A DNA stretch of 64,000 nt, from assembly GCA_029246415.1 (NCBI GenBank), contig JAQWNF010000007.1, positions 22,056-86,055 of the forward strand, written 5' to 3'. Shown in pieces: positions 29,566 to 38,787 of this stretch. The translations under genes were made by a program, and so were the position numbers. Under the pieces are notes generated by a model, which saw only the letters and a program-made list of their open reading frames with translations, did not search any database and was not told the origin of the DNA. The DNA comes from Glaciecola sp. Lineage in GTDB: Bacteria > Pseudomonadota > Gammaproteobacteria > Enterobacterales > Alteromonadaceae. Numbering within the stretch: position 1 is the stretch's first letter; each line of letters begins with the position of its first letter.

Positions 29566-30540
29566 ATGTTTCAAGCATTACAACTAACTGACAAAGATAC
29601 GATTGCATTAACGCAATTAAATACCACTGACTTACCTGAAGGTGATGTGACAGTTTCTGTGAGTTATTCCACAATTAATTATAAAGATGCATTGGCTGTG
29701 ACTGGCAGTGCGCCGATTGCAAAATCATATCCTATGGTACCGGGTATTGATTTTAGTGGTGTGGTTACCGCATCAGACAACTCTGATTATGCAATTGGCG
29801 ATAAAGTGGTGCTTAATGGCTGGGGTGTCGGTGAAAAACATTGGGGTGGATTTGCGCAACAAGCACGCGTAAAGGGCAAGTGGCTTATCAAACTTCCACA
29901 AGGTCTCAGTGAAGCCGATGCTATGCGAATTGGTACAGCTGGGTATACCGCAATGTTATGTTGTAATGCGTTGCGCGAACATGGCGTAACGCCAGCGTCA
30001 GGTCCGATTATTGTGTCTGGCGCCACTGGTGGTGTAGGTAGTATTGCTGTGCACATTTTAGCCAAACGCGGTTATGAGGTGCATGCTTTATCAGGCAAAC
30101 CAGAACAAAGTGAATATTTACAACAACTTGGTGCTAAAGCCGTTATCGATCGCAAAGAATATTCAGACAAAGCCCGCGCACTCGGTCAGCAAATTTGGGC
30201 CGGCGCTGTTGATGTTGCAGGCTCTCATACATTAGCTAACATTATTGCAAATACCCAATATGGAGGCGTCATAACCGCTTGTGGTTTAGCCCAAGGTATG
30301 GATTTACCTTCGTCTGTTGCGCCATTTATATTGCGTGGAGTATCTCTAGTCGGTGTCGATAGTGTGTATTGCCCTGTTGCAAAACGTCAAGCCGCTTGGA
30401 ACGACTTAGCTGCAGAGATGGACATCGAACAATTATCAGATATTGCCCATACTATAGGCCTCGATGAGGTTGAAGACGCTTCAAAAGCATTAATGGCCGG
30501 TACAGTTACAGGTCGTTATTTGGTCGACTTACAAAAATAA
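29566..30540 (+). CDS. acuI: Acrylyl-CoA reductase (YhdH/AcuI family)
   Basis: A 324-residue zinc-free medium-chain reductase that reduces acryloyl-CoA to propionyl-CoA with NADPH. Typical features are the STINYKDALAVTG segment at about residue 34, the PGIDFSGVV block at about 63 and the nucleotide-binding GATGGVGSIAVHIL at about 149. A good Shine-Dalgarno (AAAAGGATGAG) precedes the ATG. With prpE just upstream this resembles the acrylate-detoxifying branch of dimethylsulfoniopropionate metabolism; no DMSP lyase or acryloyl-CoA hydratase gene is in the window. Confidence 0.88.
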   Translation: MFQALQLTDKDTIALTQLNTTDLPEGDVTVSVSYSTINYKDALAVTGSAPIAKSYPMVPGIDFSGVVTASDNSDYAIGDKVVLNGWGVGEKHWGGFAQQARVKGKWLIKLPQGLSEADAMRIGTAGYTAMLCCNALREHGVTPASGPIIVSGATGGVGSIAVHILAKRGYEVHALSGKPEQSEYLQQLGAKAVIDRKEYSDKARALGQQIWAGAVDVAGSHTLANIIANTQYGGVITACGLAQGMDLPSSVAPFILRGVSLVGVDSVYCPVAKRQAAWNDLAAEMDIEQLSDIAHTIGLDEVEDASKALMAGTVTGRYLVDLQK

Positions 30541-30618
30541 AGTCTAATATTTACTTGAGTTATTACTTGTTGCTCTTAAAATGGATATTTCATAATGTTT
30601 ATCATGGAGCAGTAAGTA

Positions 30619-32085
30619 ATGGACTCAACCCCCTCATCATCGCAAGCCCCTCATTCCCCACAAGCCCCTCAATCTTGTCAAAGCATCATCGCTAATTCAG
30701 GCGTGAAATTTGGTACCAGTGGCGCACGAGGATTAGTGACGGATTTCACTCCTGAGGTGTGTTACGCATTTGCTCTGGCATTTTTAAGCAGTATTCAATC
30801 TCGATTTTCATTTTCTAGCGTTTCCTTTGCCATCGATAATCGCCCAAGTAGTCCAGCAATGGCGACGGCGTGTATTCAAGCTGCACATGATTTAGGTCTA
30901 GCCACACAATACTATGGTGTGTGCCCTACTCCAGCATTAGCATTTGTTGCAATGCAAGATAAACAGCCTTGTATTATGATCACCGGCTCGCATATTCCAT
31001 TTGACCGCAACGGCTTAAAATTTTACAGACCTGATGGCGAGATCACCAAGATCGACGAGCAAGGTATTGTACACTCCTCTGCGATTGTCCCTCTTGACAT
31101 CAACATACAACCTTTACCAGACGTTAACCCAGACGGAGCAAATCGCTATGTTAAACGTGTAACAGACGTATTTCCTCCGGAGCTGTTAAAAGGTAAAAAA
31201 ATTGGTATTTTTGAACACTCTAGTGCAGGACGAGACATTTATCAGGGGCTGTTTGAAGCATTAGGTGCCGAAGTCACAGCGCTCGAACGCACAGATACGT
31301 TTGTGCCTATTGATACTGAGGCCGTCGCTGAAGAAGACAAACAAAAAGCCCTGGCATGGTCTGCTGCACACGGCTTTGATATGATTTATTCTACTGATGG
31401 GGATGGTGATCGCCCACTACTATCTGATGAGCATGGCAATTGGTTACGCGGGGATATTGTCGGATTGTTAACTGCCAAAGCACTGGGTATTCAAGCACTG
31501 GCTGTGCCCGTAAGTTGTAATACTGCGATTGAGAAATCGGGTTATTTTACAGCCGTTAGTCGTACCCAAATTGGTTCACCTTATGTGATTGCTGCTTTTC
31601 CTGAATTACACAAAGACTACCATGCGATTGCTGGTTTTGAAGCGAACGGTGGTTTTTTACTTGGCTCAGACGTAACCCTGAACGATACTGTGATCCATGC
31701 TTTACCTACGCGTGATGCGCTATTACCAGCAATTATGCTACTCAGTTTAAGTATTGAAAAACAATGCGGGATCAGTGCATTGGTCGCTGATTTGCCGCAA
31801 CGCTTTACCCAGAGCGATAGACTACAAAATTTTACCACACAAGACAGTCAAGCCCTGTTAGCAAAGCTTGCAGTTGATCCTAGTCCTTTGCTATCAGCCA
31901 TGGCTTTAAATGAGACGGTGAAGGCGCAAAACACAATTGACGGATTGCGTTTAACATTAAGTAATGGCGATATAGTGCACCTTCGTCCTAGTGGTAATGC
32001 TCCTGAACTGCGTTGTTATGCAGAAAGCTCAACAGCAAAAGTTGCATCGGATATAGTAACAAAGGCGTTAGCTGCGATAAAATAG
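30619..32085 (+). CDS. Alpha-D-phosphohexomutase (phosphomannomutase-like)
   Basis: A 488-residue phosphohexomutase. It shows KFGTSGARGLVTDF at the N-terminus, a GSH motif where the phosphoserine loop sits (MITGSHIPFDRNGLKFY), the metal-binding STDGDGDRP near residue 255, and a C-terminal RPSGNAPELRCY phosphate-binding loop. These enzymes interconvert hexose 1- and 6-phosphates for envelope sugars. The serine-loop sequence is not the standard TASHNP, so the exact sugar is uncertain. The N-terminus has a Pro/Ser/Gln-rich stretch of about 20 residues, and an internal start is possible. Confidence 0.82.
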   Translation: MDSTPSSSQAPHSPQAPQSCQSIIANSGVKFGTSGARGLVTDFTPEVCYAFALAFLSSIQSRFSFSSVSFAIDNRPSSPAMATACIQAAHDLGLATQYYGVCPTPALAFVAMQDKQPCIMITGSHIPFDRNGLKFYRPDGEITKIDEQGIVHSSAIVPLDINIQPLPDVNPDGANRYVKRVTDVFPPELLKGKKIGIFEHSSAGRDIYQGLFEALGAEVTALERTDTFVPIDTEAVAEEDKQKALAWSAAHGFDMIYSTDGDGDRPLLSDEHGNWLRGDIVGLLTAKALGIQALAVPVSCNTAIEKSGYFTAVSRTQIGSPYVIAAFPELHKDYHAIAGFEANGGFLLGSDVTLNDTVIHALPTRDALLPAIMLLSLSIEKQCGISALVADLPQRFTQSDRLQNFTTQDSQALLAKLAVDPSPLLSAMALNETVKAQNTIDGLRLTLSNGDIVHLRPSGNAPELRCYAESSTAKVASDIVTKALAAIK

Positions 32086-32155
32086 ACGATTTTCATCATA
32101 CTTTTGCCTAATTCTAGACTATGCTTATTTAGTATTAATTTTTTATTGGGTTGTT

Positions 32156-32642
32156 ATGATTGTTGCAAAATTACCTGCCAATGAACCGTTGCGCATACAG
32201 GCTCTCAATAGCTTAGCGATATTAGATACACCCGCAGAGGACGTGTTTGATAATCTGACACTAATGATTGCCAAACACCTTAATTTTCCAATTGTGGCGG
32301 TGAGTTTAGTAGACGTTAATCGACAATGGTTTAAATCCACTGTTGGTTTGAGTGTATGTGAAACAGGAAGAGATATTGCCTTTTGCGCTCATGCTATTGA
32401 ACACAATGGCATATTGGCAGTTCCAGATGCAAAAAAAGATATCCGCTTTGCCGATAACCCTCTCGTTACAAATGCCGCATCCATTACTTGATAGGCAAGA
32501 AGTACTGGAGGCATATCATGGTGCTGGTATGCAAATTACGCTTGCAACACCTTCTGATGATAATCAGCATTTTATGTTATCTGTGACTAAATTTGTATTA
32601 GATGACAGCATTGAGTTTATCGCTTGTATTGATGAAATTTAG
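32156..32642 (+). pseudogene. Broken GAF-domain sensor gene
   Basis: The first frame (MIVAKLPANEPLR to NPLVTNAASIT, 111 codons) is the start of a GAF domain as found at the N-terminus of diguanylate cyclases and sensor kinases: LDTPAEDVFDNLT, DVNRQWFKSTVGL and the DISFCAHAI-like block. It stops at 32490, just where FYAGAPL normally follows. A second frame continues with LLDRQEVLEAYHGAGMQITLA to IACIDEI before the stop at 32642, and this does not look like the missing GAF half. The gene seems to have lost its effector domain by deletion, leaving a frameshifted junction near 32480. Confidence 0.65.
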
Positions 32643-32731
32643 GGTTTTTCATAAGCACTACTACCGATAACCAGATCCTATGATATGATATTGGGCAATA
32701 ATTCATTGATAATGATTCCATTTCCCAATAT

Positions 32732-33511
32732 ATGTATACAATCAAACAAATAGATTCAATCGATCTAAGTGACAAAGTATCGCCAGAAGAATGGCAAGCG
32801 CGAATTGAATTAGCAGCCGCCTATCGTTTAATGGTTATCCATGGCTGGGATGATTTAATTCACACCCACATCTCCGCGCGCATTCCTGGTACCGAGCACT
32901 TATTAATCAATGCATTTGGTTTATGCTTTGAAGAAGTGACGGCTTCAAATTTAGTCAAAATTGATATCAACGGCAATGTCGTCGATCCAGACTCTCCGTT
33001 TACCATAAACCCTGCTGGCTTTACGATACATAGTGCAGTGCATATTGCTCGTCATGACGATCAGTGTGCATTTCATGTTCATCATGCCGATGCAATTGCC
33101 GTAGCTAGTTTACAATTTGGCTTACAGCCCTACTCCCAATATTCGGCGTTTGCGCTTGCTTCCATCGCCTACCATGACTATGAAGGTTTGGCCGTAGAGC
33201 CGGATGAAATACAACGCTTGCAAGACGATCTCGGCTCAGCTAACTTTATGTTATTACGCAATCATGGCGCACTCACTATGGGCTTAACCATTGGCGATGC
33301 GTTCATGCATATGTATGACTTGCTCAAAGCTTGCGAGATCCAAGTTAAAATCGATGCGAGTCGTGACGATCCTATTTTTGTTAAACAACGCATTATCGAT
33401 GGGATTAAGGCTCAAGCTGCAGTCGTGCATACCGGCCAAACCGGTGGGCAAAAAACATGGCCAGCAATGATGCGTCGCGTAAAGCGTTTGTATCCTGATT
33501 TTGATCAATAA
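32732..33511 (+). CDS. Class II aldolase/adducin family protein
   Basis: A 259-residue zinc-dependent aldolase-family protein. Putative metal ligands are the histidines of FHVHHADAIA (about residues 113-121) and the later RNHGAL (about 174-179); THISARIPG lies near residue 46. Family members cleave or epimerise phosphorylated or 2-keto-3-deoxy sugar acids. It is followed after 33 bases by an enolase-superfamily dehydratase, suggesting that it cleaves a 2-keto-3-deoxy acid. Adducin-like members without known activity also exist, so substrate is open. Confidence 0.8.
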   Translation: MYTIKQIDSIDLSDKVSPEEWQARIELAAAYRLMVIHGWDDLIHTHISARIPGTEHLLINAFGLCFEEVTASNLVKIDINGNVVDPDSPFTINPAGFTIHSAVHIARHDDQCAFHVHHADAIAVASLQFGLQPYSQYSAFALASIAYHDYEGLAVEPDEIQRLQDDLGSANFMLLRNHGALTMGLTIGDAFMHMYDLLKACEIQVKIDASRDDPIFVKQRIIDGIKAQAAVVHTGQTGGQKTWPAMMRRVKRLYPDFDQ

Positions 33512-33544
33512 ACCGTATTCCTTTATGTAATAAGCGAGACTGTA

Positions 33545-34720
33545 ATGAAAGTTACCCATGTAGAAATTTTTGATATTCACTGTCCAGAGCGTCCACCTTG
33601 GAATCCTATTTTTATCCGTGTGCATACCGACGAAGGTATTCATGGTGTCGGTGAAGCAGGCCTTGCTTATGATTGGGGCCATAGCGCCGCAGCAGCGATG
33701 ATCAAAGAGATCGTCGAAGCAGTATTAATCGGCCACGACCCATTTAAAACCGAGCAATTGTGGACTCGTATGTTCCGTGAAAGCTTCTGGGGATTAGGTG
33801 GTGGTCCAGTGCTGTATGCAGCAATGAGCGCAATTGATACCGCATTATGGGATATCAAAGGTAAAGCGTTAAATGTACCTGTCTACCAACTACTTGGTGG
33901 TAAAACCAATGATAATTTACGCACTTATGCCTCTCAGTTACAGTTCGATTGGGATGACGAATGTAATAAGTTAGTCGAGCCTGCGCAGTATGCCGAAGCA
34001 GCCTTAAAGGCCGTTGCACAAGGCTATGATGCCGTTAAAGTTGACCCAATTGTGTATGACGAGCACGGTGTTTCTAGTTTTGACCGCACTAATTTGTTCA
34101 CGCCAAAACAAATGCGTTTATTTGGTGATCGTCTTCGCGCAATCCGTGATGCCGTTGGCAGTGATGTGGATATTATTTTCGAGGCCCACTCTTTAATGGG
34201 CTGTGCTAGTGCTATTCAAATGGGTAGCGTAATTGAAGAAGTCGGCTGTATGATGTTTGAAGAGCCAGTCAATTATCTAAACTCAGCGGTGCATAAGAAA
34301 GTAGAACAAAATGTAAATGTGCCCATTGCAGGTGGTGAGCGTTTATACCATCGTTGGGATGTGCGTCCGTATTTTGAAGATCAAAGTATTGATGTATTAC
34401 AGCCTGATGTGGGTCTGTGTGGTGGCTTTACCGAGGCTAAAAAGGTCTGTGATTACGCCGATGTGTACGATATTCGCATTCAAGCACACGTATGCGGCGG
34501 GCCAGTTGCCACAGCAGCGGCGTTGCAACTCGAAGCGGCTATTCCTAATTTCTTGATCCATGAACATCATACCTACGCCATCAAATCGTGGAACCGTGAA
34601 TTGTGTATCCAAGACTATCAACCTGAAAATGGCAAATTTGTAGTACCTGACTTACCAGGAATTGGTATTGAGCTAAACGATGAAGTCGTGAAGCGCTCAC
34701 CGCATGTGATTGTTAAATAA
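33545..34720 (+). CDS. Enolase-superfamily sugar-acid dehydratase (mandelate racemase family)
   Basis: A 391-residue mandelate racemase/muconate-lactonizing family enzyme, closest in style to galactonate and related sugar-acid dehydratases. The capping domain ends at SAIDTALWDIKGKALNVPVY. In the barrel, metal ligands are the glutamates of IIFEAHS, MMFEEPV and IAGGERL, and the general base is the histidine in QAHVCGGP. The end, LPGIGIELNDEVV, matches the pattern in D-galactonate dehydratase. It would remove water from an aldonate to give a 2-keto-3-deoxy acid. The neighbouring lactonase, SDR and aldolase fit upstream and downstream steps. Confidence 0.83.
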   Translation: MKVTHVEIFDIHCPERPPWNPIFIRVHTDEGIHGVGEAGLAYDWGHSAAAAMIKEIVEAVLIGHDPFKTEQLWTRMFRESFWGLGGGPVLYAAMSAIDTALWDIKGKALNVPVYQLLGGKTNDNLRTYASQLQFDWDDECNKLVEPAQYAEAALKAVAQGYDAVKVDPIVYDEHGVSSFDRTNLFTPKQMRLFGDRLRAIRDAVGSDVDIIFEAHSLMGCASAIQMGSVIEEVGCMMFEEPVNYLNSAVHKKVEQNVNVPIAGGERLYHRWDVRPYFEDQSIDVLQPDVGLCGGFTEAKKVCDYADVYDIRIQAHVCGGPVATAAALQLEAAIPNFLIHEHHTYAIKSWNRELCIQDYQPENGKFVVPDLPGIGIELNDEVVKRSPHVIVK

Positions 34721-34742
34721 CTTAATTACTGCGTGTTAAGTT

Positions 34743-35639
34743 TCAAATAAAGTAAGTGAGCAGTGCGTTTTGCGAGAGTAAGGCGCGTTGTGTTTGTTGA
34801 GATAACTGCAACTCAGCAAGTATATCAACCACTTTTTGCCAATATTCTTGATATTCACAGCTAAACAATGTCAGCGGAAAATTACTCGCCAACATTATCC
34901 TTTCTTCGCCCCATACTTCTAACAATATGTTGATCGTCTGCTTGACGTGTTCATCACTGTAATCACGTTGGGCCATCTCCCACCCTGACGCTTTGACTTT
35001 AATCTGTGGGATACGCGCCAAACGTTGTAAATTGGATAGCCATTGAGCATAGGTTTGTTGATTGTGCGCTCCAAGCCCCACATGATTAATCACCCACGTA
35101 TTCACTAATGGTGTAGCTATGTTAGTTGCTTGATTGTTTTGGGCAAATAACTCACCAATAAGCTCGACAACCTCACTATCATTGACATCAAATTGCGCTT
35201 CAAATATCAGGCCTTGCTCACTTAAATACCTCAGATTCGTCAGCACTTGAGCCGACGTTAACAACGCTAACGCTTGTTCATCTAAGATATGTCGCACTCC
35301 CATAAAAGAAGGGTGCGCAGCTAATGCAGAAATTTGTGCAATAAAGTCCTCTGAAGGCAATGTTAAATCACAGCAAGCGATGGATCTGAAGGAAGGTGTT
35401 GTGGATTGTTGCTCTAAATAGTCGAGCTCGCGCCAAGGCTGTTGATTATCAAACCCAGCTTCAATATGGACGTAACTGTTTAAAGTGAATGGCGCACAGA
35501 GCGCCAAATCTTGTGAGGTAAAAGTGCGTTGGATCTTGGCTTTATCGGGCCAGAAAGGCGGATTTTGTGGTTGTAACCAGCCATATTGTCCTTGCTCTAA
35601 CGCAAATAAATGGACATGGGGATCAACAATCTTAATCAT
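34743..35639 (-). CDS. Amidohydrolase (COG3618, sugar lactonase type)
   Basis: A 298-residue metal-dependent amidohydrolase beginning with the DPHVHLF metal-binding motif, followed by GWLQPQNPPFW, GVRHILDEQ and VINHVGLG. This layout matches the COG3618 group that includes L-fuconolactone and L-rhamnonolactone hydrolases. It would open an aldonolactone made by a sugar dehydrogenase. It lies 36 bases downstream of the SDR gene on the minus strand and converges on the dehydratase gene with 22 bases between them. Confidence 0.8.
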   Translation of the reverse strand: MIKIVDPHVHLFALEQGQYGWLQPQNPPFWPDKAKIQRTFTSQDLALCAPFTLNSYVHIEAGFDNQQPWRELDYLEQQSTTPSFRSIACCDLTLPSEDFIAQISALAAHPSFMGVRHILDEQALALLTSAQVLTNLRYLSEQGLIFEAQFDVNDSEVVELIGELFAQNNQATNIATPLVNTWVINHVGLGAHNQQTYAQWLSNLQRLARIPQIKVKASGWEMAQRDYSDEHVKQTINILLEVWGEERIMLASNFPLTLFSCEYQEYWQKVVDILAELQLSQQTQRALLSQNALLTYFI

Positions 35640-35675
35640 TTTATAGATTTAGAAAGCAGTCTGGCGAGCTGAGTA

Positions 35676-36416
35676 TCATTGAGCCGCGTACCCACCATCC
35701 ATCACCTGCAATGCACCGGTAACGAAACTCGCTTCATCTGAGGCTAAAAACAACGCATACGCAGCGACTTCTTCAGGCAATCCAATACGCCCTAGAGGCT
35801 GAGATTGTGCTTCAAGTGCATGAATATCTTTGGCATTGGCACCCGAACGGGCAACGTAATTAGCAATCGCTTGTTGATACAAAGGTGTATCAATCGTACC
35901 CGGGCACAATGCGTTTGCGCGTATATTATACACGGCATAATCTAATGCAGTGGTTTTGGCCATTGAAGCAAGCGCATGTTTTGTTAAATTATAGGCAAAA
36001 GATTTTGCTTTACCCACTAGAGCTTGCTCAGAGGCAACCAAAATAATCGATCCTGATTTTGCCGCTTTCATACTAGGTAAGGTTGCTTGAATGGCGTGAT
36101 AAGCGCCTTTAACGTTTAACGCAAGCATTCCATCTAAAGTAGCCTCATCCGTGTGTTCGATATTAGCTGAAAGGTGTTTACCAGCATTACAGATCAAAGT
36201 AGAGATAGAATGTTGATCAGCAATATTTGCAATGGCGTGATGTACTGCATGGGAATCCGTCACATCCACTTGAATAAAATGGCCAACACTAGATGCTTGA
36301 ATATCCAAGTTAAAAACAAGGTAACCGGCATCAACAAAGCGCTCACAAATCGCTAAACCGATACCCGAAGAGCCGCCAGTAATGACAAGGGTTTTATTGT
36401 GTGTATGTTTGTCCAT
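35676..36416 (-). CDS. SDR family oxidoreductase
   Basis: A 246-residue classical short-chain dehydrogenase. The cofactor motif is TGGSSGIG at residues 13-20, the NAG motif is CNAG, and the catalytic residues are Ser in LVASEQ and YNLTK (Tyr-x-x-x-Lys). The aspartate in FNLDIQA suggests NAD preference. In this context it may oxidise a free sugar to its lactone, or a keto-deoxy acid at C4. It forms an apparent operon with the lactonase. Confidence 0.86.
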   Translation of the reverse strand: MDKHTHNKTLVITGGSSGIGLAICERFVDAGYLVFNLDIQASSVGHFIQVDVTDSHAVHHAIANIADQHSISTLICNAGKHLSANIEHTDEATLDGMLALNVKGAYHAIQATLPSMKAAKSGSIILVASEQALVGKAKSFAYNLTKHALASMAKTTALDYAVYNIRANALCPGTIDTPLYQQAIANYVARSGANAKDIHALEAQSQPLGRIGLPEEVAAYALFLASDEASFVTGALQVMDGGYAAQ

Positions 36417-36552
36417 GTTCTACTCACTTGTTTTTGGTGTTGTTGAATTTTAGTTGAATTTGAAATTTCTCATAATTTACCACAGTGATAATGATCCTTG
36501 CAGTAAAATTTTGTCTTATTGACATCCTGTCAAAAGTACTTATTCGTCAATA

Positions 36553-36987
36553 TTATGAGGCCTCATTGGTGCTTAAAAAGGCAAAAGCAACATTAAATGC
36601 TTGTTGTTGAAAGATTTTTAAACCCGTATCACTAAAATCAATTGGTATAGGATTATGGTTCAAGATCTCTTTAAGTTCAATGTTGCTGATTACTTGTACA
36701 TTTAGCTCCGGAATTAACTGGATCGCCGCTTCCATTTTAAAGCCTAATGCTCCGCCAGCAAACTTTCCTTTTAAAGGGCGTTCTTTGATGATAACGGCAT
36801 CGATCTTATAATCTTCAATTAACTTGGCAAATGTGCTTTGAAAGTAACGTAAATCTGAGGTCGTGTTCTTTTTGGTATATTCAATTTTACGCACTCGACA
36901 CTCAGGAATATTGATTAAACCGTCATGACTCGATAACAAACTGATGACCGCTTCAGTGCCTTTAATTTCAACGCCACATACTTGCAT
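36553..36987 (-). CDS. DUF3010 family protein
   Basis: A 144-residue protein starting MQVCGVEIKGTEAVISLL, the form typical of DUF3010 in Alteromonadales and Vibrionales. The beginning (GVEIKGTEAV) and the IKERPLKGKFAGGALGFKME block suggest an RNase H-like fold, but no function is established. It stands alone, divergent from the class II amidotransferase. A palindromic repeat element lies just upstream. Confidence 0.75.
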   Translation of the reverse strand: MQVCGVEIKGTEAVISLLSSHDGLINIPECRVRKIEYTKKNTTSDLRYFQSTFAKLIEDYKIDAVIIKERPLKGKFAGGALGFKMEAAIQLIPELNVQVISNIELKEILNHNPIPIDFSDTGLKIFQQQAFNVAFAFLSTNEAS

Positions 36988-37009
36988 TACTTACCCTTTA
37001 AATTTTTAC

Positions 37010-37055
37010 CGTAGGAAATTCGAGACCTATTATACGGTCATAAAAATCATAAGGG
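37010..37055. repeat. Dispersed palindromic element, copy A
   Basis: Copy of a ~47-bp palindromic repeat (others at 41804, 47032 and 61421). The core CGAGACCTATTATACGGTC is close to the CGAGACCTATTAACAGGTC of copy B. The outer arms are weaker here than in copies B and C. It lies between divergent genes. Confidence 0.55.
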
Positions 37056-37149
37056 TAGTTTAATCAAGTACTATCATCCTATTGTCCCAGTCTATCTAAG
37101 CTTGATATACTACAAAAAATCACAGGGAACAATCACAGGAATCCATCAC

Positions 37150-37929
37150 ATGTGCCAACTTATGGGAATGTCAGCCAATGTCCCTACCGATGCTAGATTT
37201 AGCTTCACAGGATTAGTGGAGCGCGCAGGAAGAACCGACATTCACAAAGATGGATGGGGCATTACCTTTTATCAAGGAAAAGGCGTACAAGAATTTCGTG
37301 ACCTGAAAGCCGGTTCAGATTGTGATGTCGCTAATTTTCTGAAATTACAGTGCATTAAAAGTGACATTGTCATCAGCCATATTCGTCAAGCTAACGTAGG
37401 TGCATTGACACTAGAAAACACCCACCCATTTCGCCGCGAATTATGGGGCGAAAACTGGACATTTGCCCACAACGGCCAATTAAAAGATATCCATTCAATC
37501 CTACCACTAGGGCGTTTTATCCCTATTGGCACCACGGATTCTGAACACATCTTTTGTTGGTTATTAGATCAAATTGAGCAAGCTTTTCCGACTAGACCTG
37601 AAGATCCGAATAAATTGTATGATTTCATTTATGCCAAACGCCAACAATTACATGAGTTTGATGTCTGTAATTTCTTACTGACCGATGGCCATGCATTGAT
37701 TGCGCATTGCTCTAACAATTTACATTGGGTAACACGCAGAGCTCCGTTTGGGCCTGCGTTATTAAAGGATCTTGAAATGAGCGTTGATTTTAGCCAAGAG
37801 ACCACACCTAATGATGTGGTCACGGTACTGGCTACTCAGCCGCTTACTACCAACGAGACTTGGGAAAAGATGCAGCCTGGCCAGATGGTCGTGTTTGCCG
37901 CAGGCGAGCTAATTAAGCAGTTCGGGTGA
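37150..37929 (+). CDS. Class II glutamine amidotransferase (YafJ family)
   Basis: A 259-residue glutamine amidotransferase of the Ntn-hydrolase fold. The ATG at 37150 is chosen over the upstream ATG at 37102 because it gives MCQLMGM, which after Met removal exposes the catalytic Cys. The ISHIRQANVGAL, ENTHPFRRELWGENWTFAHNGQL and GTTDSEHIF blocks are typical of YafJ. The acceptor substrate is unknown. Its last 17 bases overlap the end of the convergent pseC remnant. Confidence 0.85.
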   Translation: MCQLMGMSANVPTDARFSFTGLVERAGRTDIHKDGWGITFYQGKGVQEFRDLKAGSDCDVANFLKLQCIKSDIVISHIRQANVGALTLENTHPFRRELWGENWTFAHNGQLKDIHSILPLGRFIPIGTTDSEHIFCWLLDQIEQAFPTRPEDPNKLYDFIYAKRQQLHEFDVCNFLLTDGHALIAHCSNNLHWVTRRAPFGPALLKDLEMSVDFSQETTPNDVVTVLATQPLTTNETWEKMQPGQMVVFAAGELIKQFG

Positions 37930-38787
37930 TCCGCGATAAAATATCCACAACTCGATCTTGCTCCTTGTCCGTCATACCATGAAATAACGGCAAGCTAAGC
38001 GCACGTTCATAATAGCGTTCGGCATTAGGGAAATCGCCATGTTTAAAACCTAACGCTTGATAATATGGCTGAGTATGCACAGGAATATAGTGAATATTGA
38101 CGCCTAATTCTTGTTCGCGCATACGTGCAAACACTTCAGCTTGAGTCAATGAGATGTGCTCAAGTTGTAGTTGAATCGGATACAAATGCAAGGTCGAGTC
38201 ACACTCTTTGGATTGATATGGCGTAATTACCGGTAAATCAGCTAAAAGGGAATCATATCTTGCCTGTAAGCGTCGGCGTTGAGCCACAAAATCATCAACA
38301 CGATGTAACTGACTTAAGCCCAGCGAGGCATGAATATCGCTCATACGATAATTCGCACCAAGTGAAATTTGTTGGTACTCCCAATCACCAATAGGCTCGC
38401 GCGTCATTAATTCAGGATCACGGGTGATCCCATGATTACGTAGCACTTGCATACGTTTAGCTAACGCAGGCTGATTCGTCATGGCCATGCCACCTTCAGC
38501 GCTAGTAATGATTTTTACAGGATGAAAACTAAAGACACTAATATCACTATAACGACCTGAACCCACAGGCGCGCCAGCATACTTAGCACCAATGGCATGT
38601 GATGCATCTTCGATGATCCTAAATCCGTATTCTAGTGACAACGCATGGATCCGCGACATGTCACAAGGCTGTCCAGCAAAATCAACGCTGGCACTTTGGG
38701 ACCTTGCGTCAAAAAATCAGATTGCAGTACGTCCAACACAGCATCGATATCATCTTGATTAATAGATTGTTTGCCATAGGGGATCAT
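37913..38787 (-). pseudogene. pseC: pseC aminotransferase with internal deletion
   Basis: PseC is the PLP-dependent aminotransferase after PseB in pseudaminic acid synthesis. From ATG 38787 the frame reads MIPYGKQSINQDDI to FLTQGPKVP, a normal PseC start, then runs out of frame. In another frame the gene resumes at DFAGQPCDMSRIHAL and continues with HAIGAKYAG and FSFHPVKIITSAEGGMA, which carries the PLP lysine, to the normal end. About 95-100 residues are missing between these blocks, and the junction shifts the frame near 38685. The 248-residue remainder lacks the N-terminal part of the PLP-binding domain and should be inactive. Confidence 0.82.

Noticed and set aside
37913..38659. A separate, intact 248-residue DegT-family aminotransferase gene
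   Set aside because: The missing N-terminus is found out of frame directly upstream, so this is the remainder of a deleted pseC.
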